64,000 nt of DNA, from the NCBI RefSeq assembly GCF_003148625.1, contig NZ_QGGO01000005.1, forward strand, positions 1-64,000, read 5' to 3'. The notes beneath the pieces were generated by a model. That model ran no database searches, was not told the origin of the DNA, and was given only the letters and a program-made list of their open reading frames with translations. The position numbers were made by a program, and so were the translations under genes. The DNA is from Arcicella aurantiaca. Its GTDB lineage: Bacteria; Bacteroidota; Bacteroidia; Cytophagales; Spirosomataceae. Positions 43,859-53,200 of this stretch are shown here, in pieces; position 1 is the stretch's first letter, and each line of letters begins with the position of its first letter.

Positions 43859-44524
43859 TTAACTATTTTCTTGATGAATTTGCTCTAAATTTTTCAAGCG
43901 TAATCTCAAATTAGTAATCCAATATCCCAAACAAATCCAGCCAAGACAAGCAGGGTAAAATACAATTCTCATGGTATGTTCTGTATCCATTGGTTTAAAA
44001 CCGGGATTTCCTCCATTTCCTGGGTGCAAAGAATCCGTCATTCTTGGCAAAATAATCAACAATGGAATTAGAAGTGCAACCGCAAAAATATTGTAAATGG
44101 CAGAAATTCTTGCCCTTTGTTGTTCATCGTTGAACGAACCACGTAAGATGATATATGCAAAATAAATCAATAGTCCAATGGCTGCACCATTGAGTTTTAC
44201 GTCGTTGGTCCACCAAGCTCCCCACGTATATCTTGCCCAAATACTGCCCGTTGCGATTCCTACAATTCCGAATAAAATCCCTGTGCTGGCATATTCAGCG
44301 GCTTTTGTATCGAACAATGTTTGCGGACTACGAAGATATTTTATCGAATTCCACACTGAAACGCTCAACATCGTAAACATTCCAAACCACATGGGTACGT
44401 GGAAATACAAATTACGGGCAGTCTCGTGTAAAACGGGCTGACGTGGAATTCTACCTAAAAATCCCCAAATTAATACATAATAAAGTAGCCCTACGGCTAA
44501 GAATTTATACCAATTGTTTTTCAT
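43859..44524 (-). CDS. ccmC: Haem exporter/handling protein CcmC
   Basis: CcmC loads haem onto CcmE. The 221-residue protein has six membrane helices. The WWD-type motif reads RYTWGAWWTNDVKLNG near residue 105, and the two haem-ligand His residues are likely those in ARNLYFHVPMWFG and in MTDSLHPGNGGNPG. The motif is complete through WGxWWxxD. The start codon is only 2-5 nt from a short-word inverted repeat. Confidence 0.93.
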   Translation of the reverse strand: MKNNWYKFLAVGLLYYVLIWGFLGRIPRQPVLHETARNLYFHVPMWFGMFTMLSVSVWNSIKYLRSPQTLFDTKAAEYASTGILFGIVGIATGSIWARYTWGAWWTNDVKLNGAAIGLLIYFAYIILRGSFNDEQQRARISAIYNIFAVALLIPLLIILPRMTDSLHPGNGGNPGFKPMDTEHTMRIVFYPACLGWICLGYWITNLRLRLKNLEQIHQENS

Positions 44525-44527
44525 AAT

Positions 44528-44680
44528 ATCAGTTATCAGTAAACAATTATCAGTTATCAGTCGGACTGCAAACAGTTTGTCTGTAAACCTCTAAAACATT
44601 CATTGATAAGTCTATTTTATATCACTACATTTTTAAATCTCTATTTTCTATTAACTGTTTACTGATAACTGTAAACTGAT
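44528..44680. repeat. Short-word inverted repeat between ccmB and ccmC
   Basis: TTATCAGT-type words at 44528-44560 pair with ACTGATAA-type words at 44651-44680; the best segment is 19 of 20 complementary (44530-44549). The left arm ends three bases from the ccmC start codon. Confidence 0.8.
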
Positions 44681-45346
44681 TTAGCTTCTCCACAAATACG
44701 GAAACAAAATCACACTTAACACCAACACGATTCCATCAATTGCTAAAAGCGTCAGGATTTCGTCTAAACTACTTCCTCTATCCAATCCGTCAAGGGCATT
44801 TTTAGAGATTTTCAGAAGCATTATCAACATCGGAATAATAATCGGGAAACTCAAAATTGCCATGAGCGTCGCACTGTTTTCTGCTTTTGAGGCAATTCCT
44901 GCTACCATTGTTAGCGTACTCGAAAACCCGACTGCTCCCAAAACAATACTCAACAGATAAATTCCCATATCTTCTACGGGATTTCCCATTACCACCGCAT
45001 ATACACCAAAACCAACTAATGCCAATACCAGCATCAAAATTGTGTTGTAAATAATCTTTGAAAGAATTATCCCTACGGGGCTTGCCAAGGTATAATAATA
45101 CAACAATCTTCCAAAACGCTCTTGAGTAAAACTCTTTGCAATGGCATTCATCGCTGTAAACAATAGGATAATCCAGAACAAAGTATTCCACGTAAGTTTG
45201 TCAATCTGGTTTGACTTCAATCTAAACGACAAATAACAAACATAAACCGTACTTACGATATACAATAACATTCCGTTAAGGGCATATTTCTGCCGAAGTT
45301 CCAGTCTAATTTCTTTATCAATTAGTGCTTTTATTTCTTTTAGCAT
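44681..45346 (-). CDS. ccmB: Haem exporter subunit CcmB
   Basis: The membrane subunit of the CcmAB ABC transporter that drives release of haem-loaded CcmE. The 221-residue protein has six membrane helices; ALIDKEIRLELRQKYALNG at the N-terminus and SFTQERFGRLLYYYTLASPVGIILSK are conserved CcmB blocks. The partner ATPase CcmA is not in the window. This is the first gene of the visible ccm operon; its 5' leader is occupied by a long hairpin just after a candidate promoter. Confidence 0.92.
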   Translation of the reverse strand: MLKEIKALIDKEIRLELRQKYALNGMLLYIVSTVYVCYLSFRLKSNQIDKLTWNTLFWIILLFTAMNAIAKSFTQERFGRLLYYYTLASPVGIILSKIIYNTILMLVLALVGFGVYAVVMGNPVEDMGIYLLSIVLGAVGFSSTLTMVAGIASKAENSATLMAILSFPIIIPMLIMLLKISKNALDGLDRGSSLDEILTLLAIDGIVLVLSVILFPYLWRS

Positions 45347-45349
45347 TTT

Positions 45350-45449
45350 ATTAGGACTTGGGTTTTAGGAGTTAGGATATAGGTAACAAATGGCAGAAAT
45401 CCTTTCATAGAAATATCTAAATCCTAACCCCTAAATCCCAAGCCCTAAT
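45350..45449. repeat. Leader hairpin of the ccm operon
   Basis: The 29-nt arms 45350-45378 (ATTAGGACTTGGGTTTTAGG...) and 45421-45449 are complementary at 26 of 29 positions with a 42-nt loop. The structure ends 3 nt before the ccmB ATG. Confidence 0.85.
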
Positions 45450-45455
45450 TCGTTG

Positions 45456-45463
45456 CAAAGTTA
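45456..45463 (-). promoter_or_regulatory. Candidate ccm operon promoter -7 element
   Basis: Minus-strand TAACTTTG matches TAnnTTTG and ends 7 bp before the ccm leader hairpin, so the hairpin would begin near the first transcribed base. The -33 box is weak. Confidence 0.5.
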
Positions 45464-45600
45464 CGACACAAACAAACCTCAAGCACATAAACAAAATAAT
45501 ATTTTGATAATCGAAAATGTTTTCCTCCCGAATAGTTTACAATGAAGGAACTCTTTGGTAATTTTGTTTTGTTTTGAATAAATCTAAATAAGAGTATTTT

Positions 45601-45693
45601 CAGTTATCAGTAAACAATTATCAGTTATGCAGTAAGGAGATTACTGACATAACTTTTATGCTCTGATAACTACTTACTGATAACTGATAACTG
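45601..45693. repeat. Short-word inverted repeat upstream of feoA
   Basis: CAGTTATCAGTAAACAATTA-type words at 45601-45636 face CTTACTGATAACTGATAACTG at 45673-45693. The right arm ends 3 nt before the TTG start of feoA. Confidence 0.8.
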
Positions 45694-45696
45694 AAT

Positions 45697-45915
45697 TTGA
45701 AAACTATAGCAGATTTGAAAATTGGAGAAAGAGGTATCATCGTTAATTTTACCGACGAAGGGCTTTCTCTAAAATTATTAGAAATGGGCTGTTTGCCAGG
45801 TACGCAAGTGACCATGACACACATCGCACCTTTCGGTGACCCTATTGCGGTCAAAGTTACGGGGTATGTTCTTTCCATGCGAAAGGACGAAGCTGCAACA
45901 ATTATTGTAGCTTAG
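45697..45915 (+). CDS. feoA: Ferrous iron transport accessory protein FeoA
   Basis: 72 residues forming an SH3-like fold that binds the cytoplasmic part of FeoB. The sequence ADLKIGERGIIVNFTDEGLSLKLLEMGCLPGTQVTMTHIAPFGDPIAVKV with GYVLSMRKDEAATIIV is typical. The only suitable start is TTG at 45697: an in-frame TAA lies at 45688-45690, and the next in-frame Met is too far inside. The start is preceded directly by a short-word hairpin. feoB follows 71 bp later. Confidence 0.9.
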   Translation: MKTIADLKIGERGIIVNFTDEGLSLKLLEMGCLPGTQVTMTHIAPFGDPIAVKVTGYVLSMRKDEAATIIVA

Positions 45916-45986
45916 AGTTTTAACGATTGGTGTATCATCTTTACTAATCACTTATAAAAGATAGCCAATAAAACGGTTTACAAGTT

Positions 45987-48107
45987 TTGAAAAAATTACC
46001 AAAAATAGCCCTTATCGGCAATCCCAATGCAGGAAAATCGTCACTGTTTAACTCTATAACGGGTTTACGCCAAAAAACTGGTAATTTTCCCGGAGTTACG
46101 ATGGATATGCTCATTGGCAAGTGGCACTTGGATAATGGCGGAGATGCAGAAATTCTGGATTTACCCGGAATTTATAGTATTTACCCAAAATCAGTTGATG
46201 AACAAGTCGTTATTAATATTTTAGCAAATCCACAACACCCAGATTATCCAGATTTAGCCATCGTTGTTGTTGATGCGTCCAATATTAAACGTAATCTTTT
46301 GTTATTCAGTCAGGTACGAGATTTAGGAATTCCTACGGTTTTGGCTTTGAATATGATTGACGTTGCTGAAAATCAAGGAATTGTTATTAATTCTGTAAAA
46401 TTAGCACGAGAACTCAACGTTGAAGTTGCCGAAGTAAATGCCAAAAAAGGGATTGGGCTCAACGGTTTGCGTTTGGCCGTAAACAAAACCTTAGAGTCTG
46501 GCTATAATTCAAATGATTCTTTACCAATGGAATATTCTCATGAATTGGTAGCGGAAATCAAACAGAAATATGGCGATACTGACGACTATCACGCTCTTTT
46601 GTGGCTTTCTGAACACGATAATTTGCAACAATTCAATACTCAACAAAGAGTAGGTTTTGATAAACTACAAGAAAAGTACGGTTGGAATACGCAAAATGCA
46701 CAGTCGAAAGAGACAATGGCAAGATACGCCCAACTCAATGAAATTGTTGATAATTGTCTTCACCAAATGCCTGTTGAAGATGAAGTTGTTAATACTTGGA
46801 CTGACCGTTTGGATAAAATTTTCTTACATCGTTTTTGGGGATATTTTATTTTCTTGGGAATCTTATTCATCATGTTCCAAGCCATTTTTACTTGGGCAAC
46901 TTACCCGATGGACTTGATTGATGGTGGAGTCGCTCAATTAAATGACTTTTTGAAATCTCAACTCCCTCCTACCAAATTAACCGATTTATTGACCGATGGG
47001 CTAATTGCAGGGATTGGTGGTGTTTTGATTTTCATTCCTCAAATTGCCTTTTTATTCTTGTTTATTTCGCTTTTGGAAGAGACAGGTTATATGTCGAGAG
47101 TAATGTTTATTATGGATAAACTTATGCGACGTTTTGGCTTAAACGGAAAATCGGTTGTACCACTCATTTCAGGCGTTGCCTGTGCCGTTCCTGCCATTAT
47201 GAGTACCCGAAGCATTACTTCATGGAAAGACAGATTAATTACCATCATGGTAACGCCGCTAATGTCATGCTCTGCTCGTTTGCCAATTTATACGGTGCTT
47301 ATCGCTTTAGTTGTTCCCGAAAAAAGTACGCTTTTCGGAATCTTTAATCTTCAAGGCGTTGCATTATTTGCTTTGTACTTATTAGGTTTCTTTATGGCTT
47401 TATTTTCGGCTTGGGTCATGAAAATCCTTTTGAAAGTTAAAGAAAGAAGCTATTTCATCATGGAATTACCTTCTTACAAAGGGCCCCGTTTTTCACACGT
47501 AATGTTTACCATTTGGAATTCTACTAAAGCATTTGTTTTTGAAGCAGGAAAAATCATCGTTGCGATTTCTATTGTACTTTGGGTTTTTGCAAGTTATGGA
47601 CCCGGAGACGCCATCGAACAAGCTGAAATTAATGTTAAAATGCAAAATCCAACATTGACAGGTATTGATTTAGAGAATAAAATTGCGGCTCAAAAATTAG
47701 AAAATTCGTATGCAGGACATTTTGGCAAGTTCATTGAACCTGCTATTAAACCTTTAGGTTACGACTGGAAAATTGGAATTGCCTTGATAACGTCTTTTGC
47801 AGCACGTGAAGTTTTTGTGGGGACAATGTCAACCATTTATAGTTTAGGTGGCGAAGTTGAAGACGAAAACGCAACAGTCATGAACAGAATGCGTGCAGAA
47901 ATCAATCCTGAAACAGGAAAGCCACTCTATGATGCTGCTTTGGGCTTTTCACTACTCATATTTTACGCTTTTGCGATGCAATGTATGAGTACGCTCGCAA
48001 CTACTTATCGAGAAACCAAGTCGTGGAAATATCCTGCAATACAGTTTTTCTATATGACTTCTTTAGCTTATTTTTCAGCATTCATTGTTTATCAATTTTT
48101 GAAATAA
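45987..48107 (+). CDS. feoB: Ferrous iron transporter FeoB
   Basis: A 706-residue Fe(II) transporter of the inner membrane. The N-terminal G domain has IALIGNPNAGKSSLFNSITG (G1), DLPGIYSIYP (G3) and LALNMIDVAEN (G4). The membrane part has the two Gate motifs, ISLLEETGYMSRVMFIMDKLMRRFGLNGKS and VAISIVLWVFASYG, and AAREVFVGTMSTIYSLGG near the end. The start is TTG at 45987, with an in-frame TAA 18 nt upstream, so an ATG start is excluded. It forms an operon with feoA, divergent from ccm. Confidence 0.95.
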   Translation: MKKLPKIALIGNPNAGKSSLFNSITGLRQKTGNFPGVTMDMLIGKWHLDNGGDAEILDLPGIYSIYPKSVDEQVVINILANPQHPDYPDLAIVVVDASNIKRNLLLFSQVRDLGIPTVLALNMIDVAENQGIVINSVKLARELNVEVAEVNAKKGIGLNGLRLAVNKTLESGYNSNDSLPMEYSHELVAEIKQKYGDTDDYHALLWLSEHDNLQQFNTQQRVGFDKLQEKYGWNTQNAQSKETMARYAQLNEIVDNCLHQMPVEDEVVNTWTDRLDKIFLHRFWGYFIFLGILFIMFQAIFTWATYPMDLIDGGVAQLNDFLKSQLPPTKLTDLLTDGLIAGIGGVLIFIPQIAFLFLFISLLEETGYMSRVMFIMDKLMRRFGLNGKSVVPLISGVACAVPAIMSTRSITSWKDRLITIMVTPLMSCSARLPIYTVLIALVVPEKSTLFGIFNLQGVALFALYLLGFFMALFSAWVMKILLKVKERSYFIMELPSYKGPRFSHVMFTIWNSTKAFVFEAGKIIVAISIVLWVFASYGPGDAIEQAEINVKMQNPTLTGIDLENKIAAQKLENSYAGHFGKFIEPAIKPLGYDWKIGIALITSFAAREVFVGTMSTIYSLGGEVEDENATVMNRMRAEINPETGKPLYDAALGFSLLIFYAFAMQCMSTLATTYRETKSWKYPAIQFFYMTSLAYFSAFIVYQFLK

Positions 48108-48140
48108 TAAAACTGATTTATACTTTATAAAAAAGGAATT

Positions 48141-48205
48141 GCGTATCTGAGCGTTTTGAACGACGACTTCCGTAAAGTACGCATCAAATTTTTATAATTG
48201 GTATT
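48141..48205. repeat. Dispersed palindromic repeat, copy A
   Basis: The core CTTCCGTAAAGTACGCATCA followed by AATTTTTATAATTGGTATTA recurs at 50025-50070 and, inverted, at 53738-53819. Copy A is about 65 bp and lies just downstream of feoB. Confidence 0.8.
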
Positions 48206-48207
48206 AG

Positions 48208-48255
48208 AAAACAATAAAGCCTGTAAGATTGAAAACTTACAGGCTTTATTGTTTT
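48208..48255. terminator. Strong hairpin terminator downstream of feoB
   Basis: A perfect 20-bp stem (AAAACAATAAAGCCTGTAAG) with an 8-nt loop. A/T-rich arm ends allow termination on either strand; it should end feoAB transcripts. Confidence 0.8.
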
Positions 48256-48490
48256 GTCTAAGGTAAAGTTCCACAAAATTTAATAGCTCCCTATCATCAA
48301 TTTTAGATTTGCATTTTGCTTCTTTATCTCGCTTCATCAAATAATTAAGTAAATAATATCCGAAAGTCTATACAAAGACAACTTTTGACGAAATTCCACT
48401 TTTTTATTTGGGCGATTAATACTCAAGTCCTATCTTGAAATAGGATAAAACAAAGATTTTTTTTCTGTTAAACAAGTATTAAACAAAGCA

Positions 48491-49156
48491 ATGCCTCATC
48501 AACACGCCCTAATTATTTTTATCGACAATTCCCTAAAAAGAGAAAATAATAAACTTATAGAGAAACTCGGTCTTGAAAAAACTCAAGCAATTCAACAGGT
48601 TTTAATGCAAATTACTCAGTCTATTACTGACCAATTGTTATATACTAAAATCATTTTTTATTCTGACTATATTAACCAAAATGACAATTGGAGCAATACT
48701 GATTATGATAAGCAATTGCAAAACGGTAAAAATATAGGCGAACGCATGAGAAATGCCTTTGAGTATGCTTTTAACCTAAAAGATAAAAATATCAAACAAG
48801 CGTGTATCATTTGGGGCGATGTTACCGAATTAACGCTTTGGCATCTTACCAAATCATATTATGCACTGAATACTCACGATTGCGTTCTTGGCCCAAGCAA
48901 TAATGGTACTTATTATTTATTAGGAATGAAAAACCTGATTGAAGAGGTTTTTCAAAACAAATCTCAGGGAAACTCCAACATGATTCGTACAACTTGTGAT
49001 GAAATGTACCAACTACGGAAATCATATTATTTGCTCCCATATCTTTCTGATATAAATTCTATCGAAAATTTCACCCCACAATTTTCAAAATTATTGCACG
49101 AAGCTGGAATTATCTCGGAGGACGAATTAATCAATTTAAAAGATTCAAAACAGTAA
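48491..49156 (+). CDS. DUF2064 / TIGR04282-type glycosyl- or nucleotidyltransferase
   Basis: 221 residues with the layout of the TIGR04282 family: a beta-strand start (HALIIFIDNSLKRENN), YSDYINQNDNWSN, GKNIGERMRNAFEYAF, the acidic motif IIWGDVTELTLWHL in place of the usual GSDCPEL, and CVLGPSNNGTYYLLGMK. The family is linked to arsenosugar or related sugar biosynthesis in some bacteria. The motif GDVTEL keeps one acidic pair but loses the Cys-Pro, so activity is uncertain. It converges with the siroheme synthase gene with 2 bp between stops. Confidence 0.75.
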   Translation: MPHQHALIIFIDNSLKRENNKLIEKLGLEKTQAIQQVLMQITQSITDQLLYTKIIFYSDYINQNDNWSNTDYDKQLQNGKNIGERMRNAFEYAFNLKDKNIKQACIIWGDVTELTLWHLTKSYYALNTHDCVLGPSNNGTYYLLGMKNLIEEVFQNKSQGNSNMIRTTCDEMYQLRKSYYLLPYLSDINSIENFTPQFSKLLHEAGIISEDELINLKDSKQ

Positions 49157-49158
49157 AT

Positions 49159-49761
49159 TCACGATTTTCGCTCATTGACCATACTTTCAGTTACTTCATT
49201 CAAGACTCTAATTTTCTCTTGAAAATCTCCCTTAATTGACTTTCTGATTTCTCGAAGATTATCTAACAACTGTTGGATATTTTCGGGAATGATGTCGTCT
49301 AAAAACTCTCTCATTCGTTTTGCCATAGTTGGCGATTTTCCATTGGTGGAAATTCCAATTTTCAAATCTCCCTTCTGCACAATTGAACCCAAATAAAAAT
49401 CACATAAATCGGGCGTATCAGCTACATTGCAAAGGATATGGCGTTCGGCAGTAACTCGTTTGATGCTGGCGTGTAAATCAGGATTATCCGTAGCCAAAAT
49501 CACCAAATCCTTATCATTCAAATCGTTAAAGTCAAATTTTCTTTCTACTAAAACAACCTTTGGATAACCTTTCACATATTCTCTGATTTCATCTCGAAAA
49601 AAATCCGCCACAACTGTTACACATGAATCTGGACTATTATTCAACATGGCTGAAAGTTTTTCTAAGCCCACATTTCCACCACCCACTAATAGAACGTTGA
49701 GTTCTTCCAACTTCAAAAAAACTGGAAAAAGACGATTTTTAATTTCTTGATTATTTTGCAT
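49159..49761 (-). CDS. Precorrin-2 dehydrogenase / sirohydrochlorin ferrochelatase (CysG N-terminal type)
   Basis: 200 residues matching the N-terminal half of CysG or yeast Met8p, which oxidises precorrin-2 with NAD+ and inserts iron to give siroheme. The NAD-binding loop LNVLLVGGGNVGLEKLSAML and the active-site stretch LCNVADTPDLCDFYLGSIVQKGDLKIGISTNGKSPTMAKRMREFL are intact, including the Asp that acts in both reactions. No methyltransferase half is fused. Siroheme serves sulfite and nitrite reductases; none is in the window. A TAGATTTG match on the minus strand at 49800-49807 may be its promoter. Confidence 0.9.
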   Translation of the reverse strand: MQNNQEIKNRLFPVFLKLEELNVLLVGGGNVGLEKLSAMLNNSPDSCVTVVADFFRDEIREYVKGYPKVVLVERKFDFNDLNDKDLVILATDNPDLHASIKRVTAERHILCNVADTPDLCDFYLGSIVQKGDLKIGISTNGKSPTMAKRMREFLDDIIPENIQQLLDNLREIRKSIKGDFQEKIRVLNEVTESMVNERKS

Positions 49762-49934
49762 ATTTAGAATTGAAAATTCTATGAATTTGGTATAAATTAC
49801 AAATCTATTGATTTAACAGAACCTAAAACTATTTATTACAGACAAATTTAGCCCACTCTTGTACAGACTTTATTGATTTACAGGGATAATCTATTAAATC
49901 CTTATATTTAAAAAATTGCTTTTCGCATCATTTT

Positions 49935-49982
49935 CGGTGGGTTAAAACCCACCGCTACAAAATTTAACCGAGCCTATGGCTC
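49935..49982. repeat. Two adjacent REP-like hairpins
   Basis: CGGTGGGTT-AA-AACCCACCG is a perfect 9-bp stem at 49935-49954, and GAGCC-TAT-GGCTC a 5-bp stem at 49970-49982. Two unlike hairpins side by side are typical of a BIME. Confidence 0.75.
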
Positions 49983-50024
49983 TAAATCGATATTCAAATA
50001 CTTGTGTATAAACCGTAGCCTTTG

Positions 50025-50070
50025 GAAGGACGACCTCCGTAAAGTACGCATCAAATCTTTAAAATGGTAT
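50025..50070. repeat. Dispersed palindromic repeat, copy B
   Basis: GACGACCTCCGTAAAGTACG followed by CATCAAATCTTTAAAATGGTAT matches copies A and C closely; only about 46 bp of the element is recognisable here. Confidence 0.75.
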
Positions 50071-50129
50071 AAGGTTAAAACCACCAAAATGTACTTTACT
50101 ACATTAAGTAATTATTTTGCCTTACTCAA

Positions 50130-50176
50130 TAGACTTCTTGCGAAAGTGTTTGTATCCGTAAAACAACATTTTTTTT
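50130..50176. mobile_element. MITE left-end fragment (copy 3)
   Basis: TAGACTTCTTGCGAAAGTG and the following CCGTAAAACAACATTTT match the left end of the MITE copies at 21387 and 27686. The rest of the element, including the right terminal repeat, is missing. Confidence 0.75.
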
Positions 50177-50250
50177 CAAGAACTCTAATCAAGAACTGGC
50201 AAATTCATGCTGTTTACTAACACAAAAGTAACTTCAAAAATTTTACATTC

Positions 50251-53200
50251 TCAATATCCTAAAGAAAGTTTGCTTGCTGGAGTTGAGAATTGAAGGTTTG
50301 TTGCCTCTCCGACTTCAAGGCATTGTGCTGCTGCCGTAGCAGTGGTAATTGTAACAGTATCATTAGGTCTAATGATTACTAAATCGCCATTCTGAGGACT
50401 TCTACCAATACTCCACGTACTTGGTGATTCCCAATTTCCAGAAGTTATACTGGTTAATTCCTCTCCTGATGGAATCACTTTTAGAAAAACATCAGGACTG
50501 TTTCCTGTCAAACAACTTGTTCCTCCATTTGTTTCTATACATTGGGCAAAATATTTTTCTGAGCATTTTGGGGAAATTGGCATAACTACCGAACCACCCA
50601 TTTTTTTTTGCCAAACTAATACTCCCATACAACCAGTAGCTTGAAGATTTACAAAATTGCCATAATTAACTGTAACCAACGTTGAAGAAACACTTGGCGG
50701 AGAACTAACAGTTAACGTGGCTATACTTGAATAAGCAACAGGTGCAGTGCTATATTTAACCACTGCCCGATAATATTTTGTAGAAGCAACATTTTGTGTA
50801 TTCAGCGTATTAGTAGTATTTTCAATATCAGTGGCAGGACTAAAATTAATATTATCCGCAGATTGCCATTTTAAAATATCTCCTGTCTGCCCACTTAGAG
50901 TTAAGGTATTGTTATTGATATTTGGACATATTCTTGCACTTCCAGAAACATCTCCCCCTACCGAAATCAGTTGAAACAGATTGACGGAATAATCCTCTCC
51001 CTCTCCATAATAATAATTAGCACATGGGTCTGTCGGAGCTGAACCACTTCTACTTCTTACTCGCATACGAGTATTACCTTGCAATGTTGTATTAGGAATA
51101 GTAAATGTACCCGAAAGAGAATAGCCACTCGTTGGGGATTGCCAAACCAATTCACCCGCATCCGCAAAGCTATTATTTTTATTGTAATCAATCCATACAC
51201 TAAAATACTGCGAATAATACCCATTTGACCCATAATAGCCTTTTACATTTACTGTATAAATACTATCACCTTTTAGAACTGGTGCTGTCAGGTTAGTATA
51301 ATCACTAAAATTATCGCTTGAACAGTTTGAATTGTCATTGTCCAACAAAATTCTATTGGTACTATTTTGCAACCATACTCTATTAATGGCTATTTTAGCA
51401 GTTGTACTACTGGGCGAACAAACAGAAGTATATAAGGGTACACAATATGGAATCACACTTACGCCTACCGAACCAGTTACATTCGCAACGCCACAACTAC
51501 CCGATGCCGACACAATCGTAAAATTGGTAGAAGCAATTGGTTTTACGTAAAAATCATAGGTATCAGTTGTAATTCCCGTTACAGTTTTGCCATTTGATAA
51601 TACAAAAGCGTATGGCTTCGCTCCCACAAAAGTGATTCTCAGAAGGCTACTATCTCCAGCAGATATTACACCTTTGCTCAACAACGAAAGAGTAGCAGTG
51701 GCAATACCATACCCAAAACTAACACTCTCATTACCCATGATAACAGGGCTACTTCCTTTAACTCTTAATTTATATAAACTCGCAGACTCCGCTGTGTTGG
51801 GCATAGTTATCGTAATAGGACTCATCGTTCCTGAACCTACCACCAAAGGAGTTTGCCCAAATACTCCATTTGCGTCGGATAACTCTACTGTAAAATTATT
51901 ATCGGCATTAGCGATATAATTGATATTAAAATTTAATGACGTAGTATTATTACTTGGACATAATAATGCAGGAGAGTTATTTACCGTAATCGATTTTACC
52001 ACTGAAAGTAAATAATCCTCTGTTTCACCTGAATTATTAGCATCACATGGACTCGTCACAATACCTTCATATTGAGCTTTGCTTCTTATTCTTAATCTTA
52101 TATTTCCAACATTGGTCATAGCTGGAATTGTAAAAACGCCATCAATTTGCGTTGTACCGTACATCACCCCACTCCCCGAACTCTGATAAATCATTTCACC
52201 TACATCATCAAAATCATTGTCTTGATTAGCATCTATCCAAATTCCAATATGCTGAGGATAATAGCCATTAAGGTATCCAGTTTTCATTGAAAAATTATAC
52301 GCTTTACCTGCATTCATAGTTGGTGAAGCCAGATTTGTAAAATCTCCATAGCTATTTGATGAACAACCACTATTAGAATTGTCCAAAATAGTTATTCCTG
52401 TATTATTCACGATTTTAAACACATTGATATTTCCATTACTAATACAAGCCGACGTTTGCAGAGGGCCACAAATCGCAGGCGTAGTAATAGCTGGTATAAC
52501 GGTATTGTAGTTTTCTTTCGTATTTGATGCCTTCACTCGGTAATAATATGTCATATTTCTTACCACATTTCTATCTACAAAATTTACTATATCAGCATCT
52601 ACACCCCCAATTGCTACAAACCCTTCAGTCGAAGAAGTTATTGAACGTTCTATAATATAACCCGTTTCAACGTTAGAATTATCTGTCCAAGTAATTGAAA
52701 CACCCGATGAAACACCCGTTGACAGGTTTGTCAAAACCACATTTGTTGCAACATTTTGAGCAGTCTCCGCACAGTCCAAAGTATAACGATTGTTGACATC
52801 AGGATTAGGAGTATTATTCACCGCCAAAGCAGCATTGATTCTGGCATATTGTCCTCTCGAAAAATTATATGGTGAACAAAAATAGTAATTCATTATATTT
52901 AAGGAAGAAGGCATAAAATGGTCGCCATTAGCATCTACAACGGTTATGCCATCTCCTGATTCATTGCACGACGACAACTCTCCACCATTTAGATTATAAG
53001 GGTCTGCGGGTGTATCACAAACAAAATCTCCTGTTGTTAAGCAATTGGAAGAAACTCTTGGACTTATTTCAGTTGAATTTCGAGTAACCAATTCTCGAAG
53101 TGAAATATTTGATGAAGCACTATTATTAAAAGTATGAGAAAGGTTAAAGTAATGTCCTAATTCGTGAGCCAAAGTCTTATTATCATCCGTCTGAGCATTA

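Larger units (their letters stand above)
49762..50250. other. Repeat-dense gap without genes
   Basis: This gap between two minus-strand genes has no supported ORF. It holds at least three repeat types: paired palindromes at 49935-49982, copy B of the dispersed palindromic repeat at 50025-50070, and a MITE left end at 50130-50176. It looks like a graveyard of small elements. Confidence 0.7.

Noticed and set aside
48125-48340. 71-residue minus-strand ORF downstream of feoB
   Set aside because: It runs through the dispersed repeat copy A and the 20-bp terminator hairpin and has no recognisable protein features.
50002-50220. 72-residue plus-strand ORF
   Set aside because: Composed of repeat copy B and the MITE fragment; low-complexity translation.
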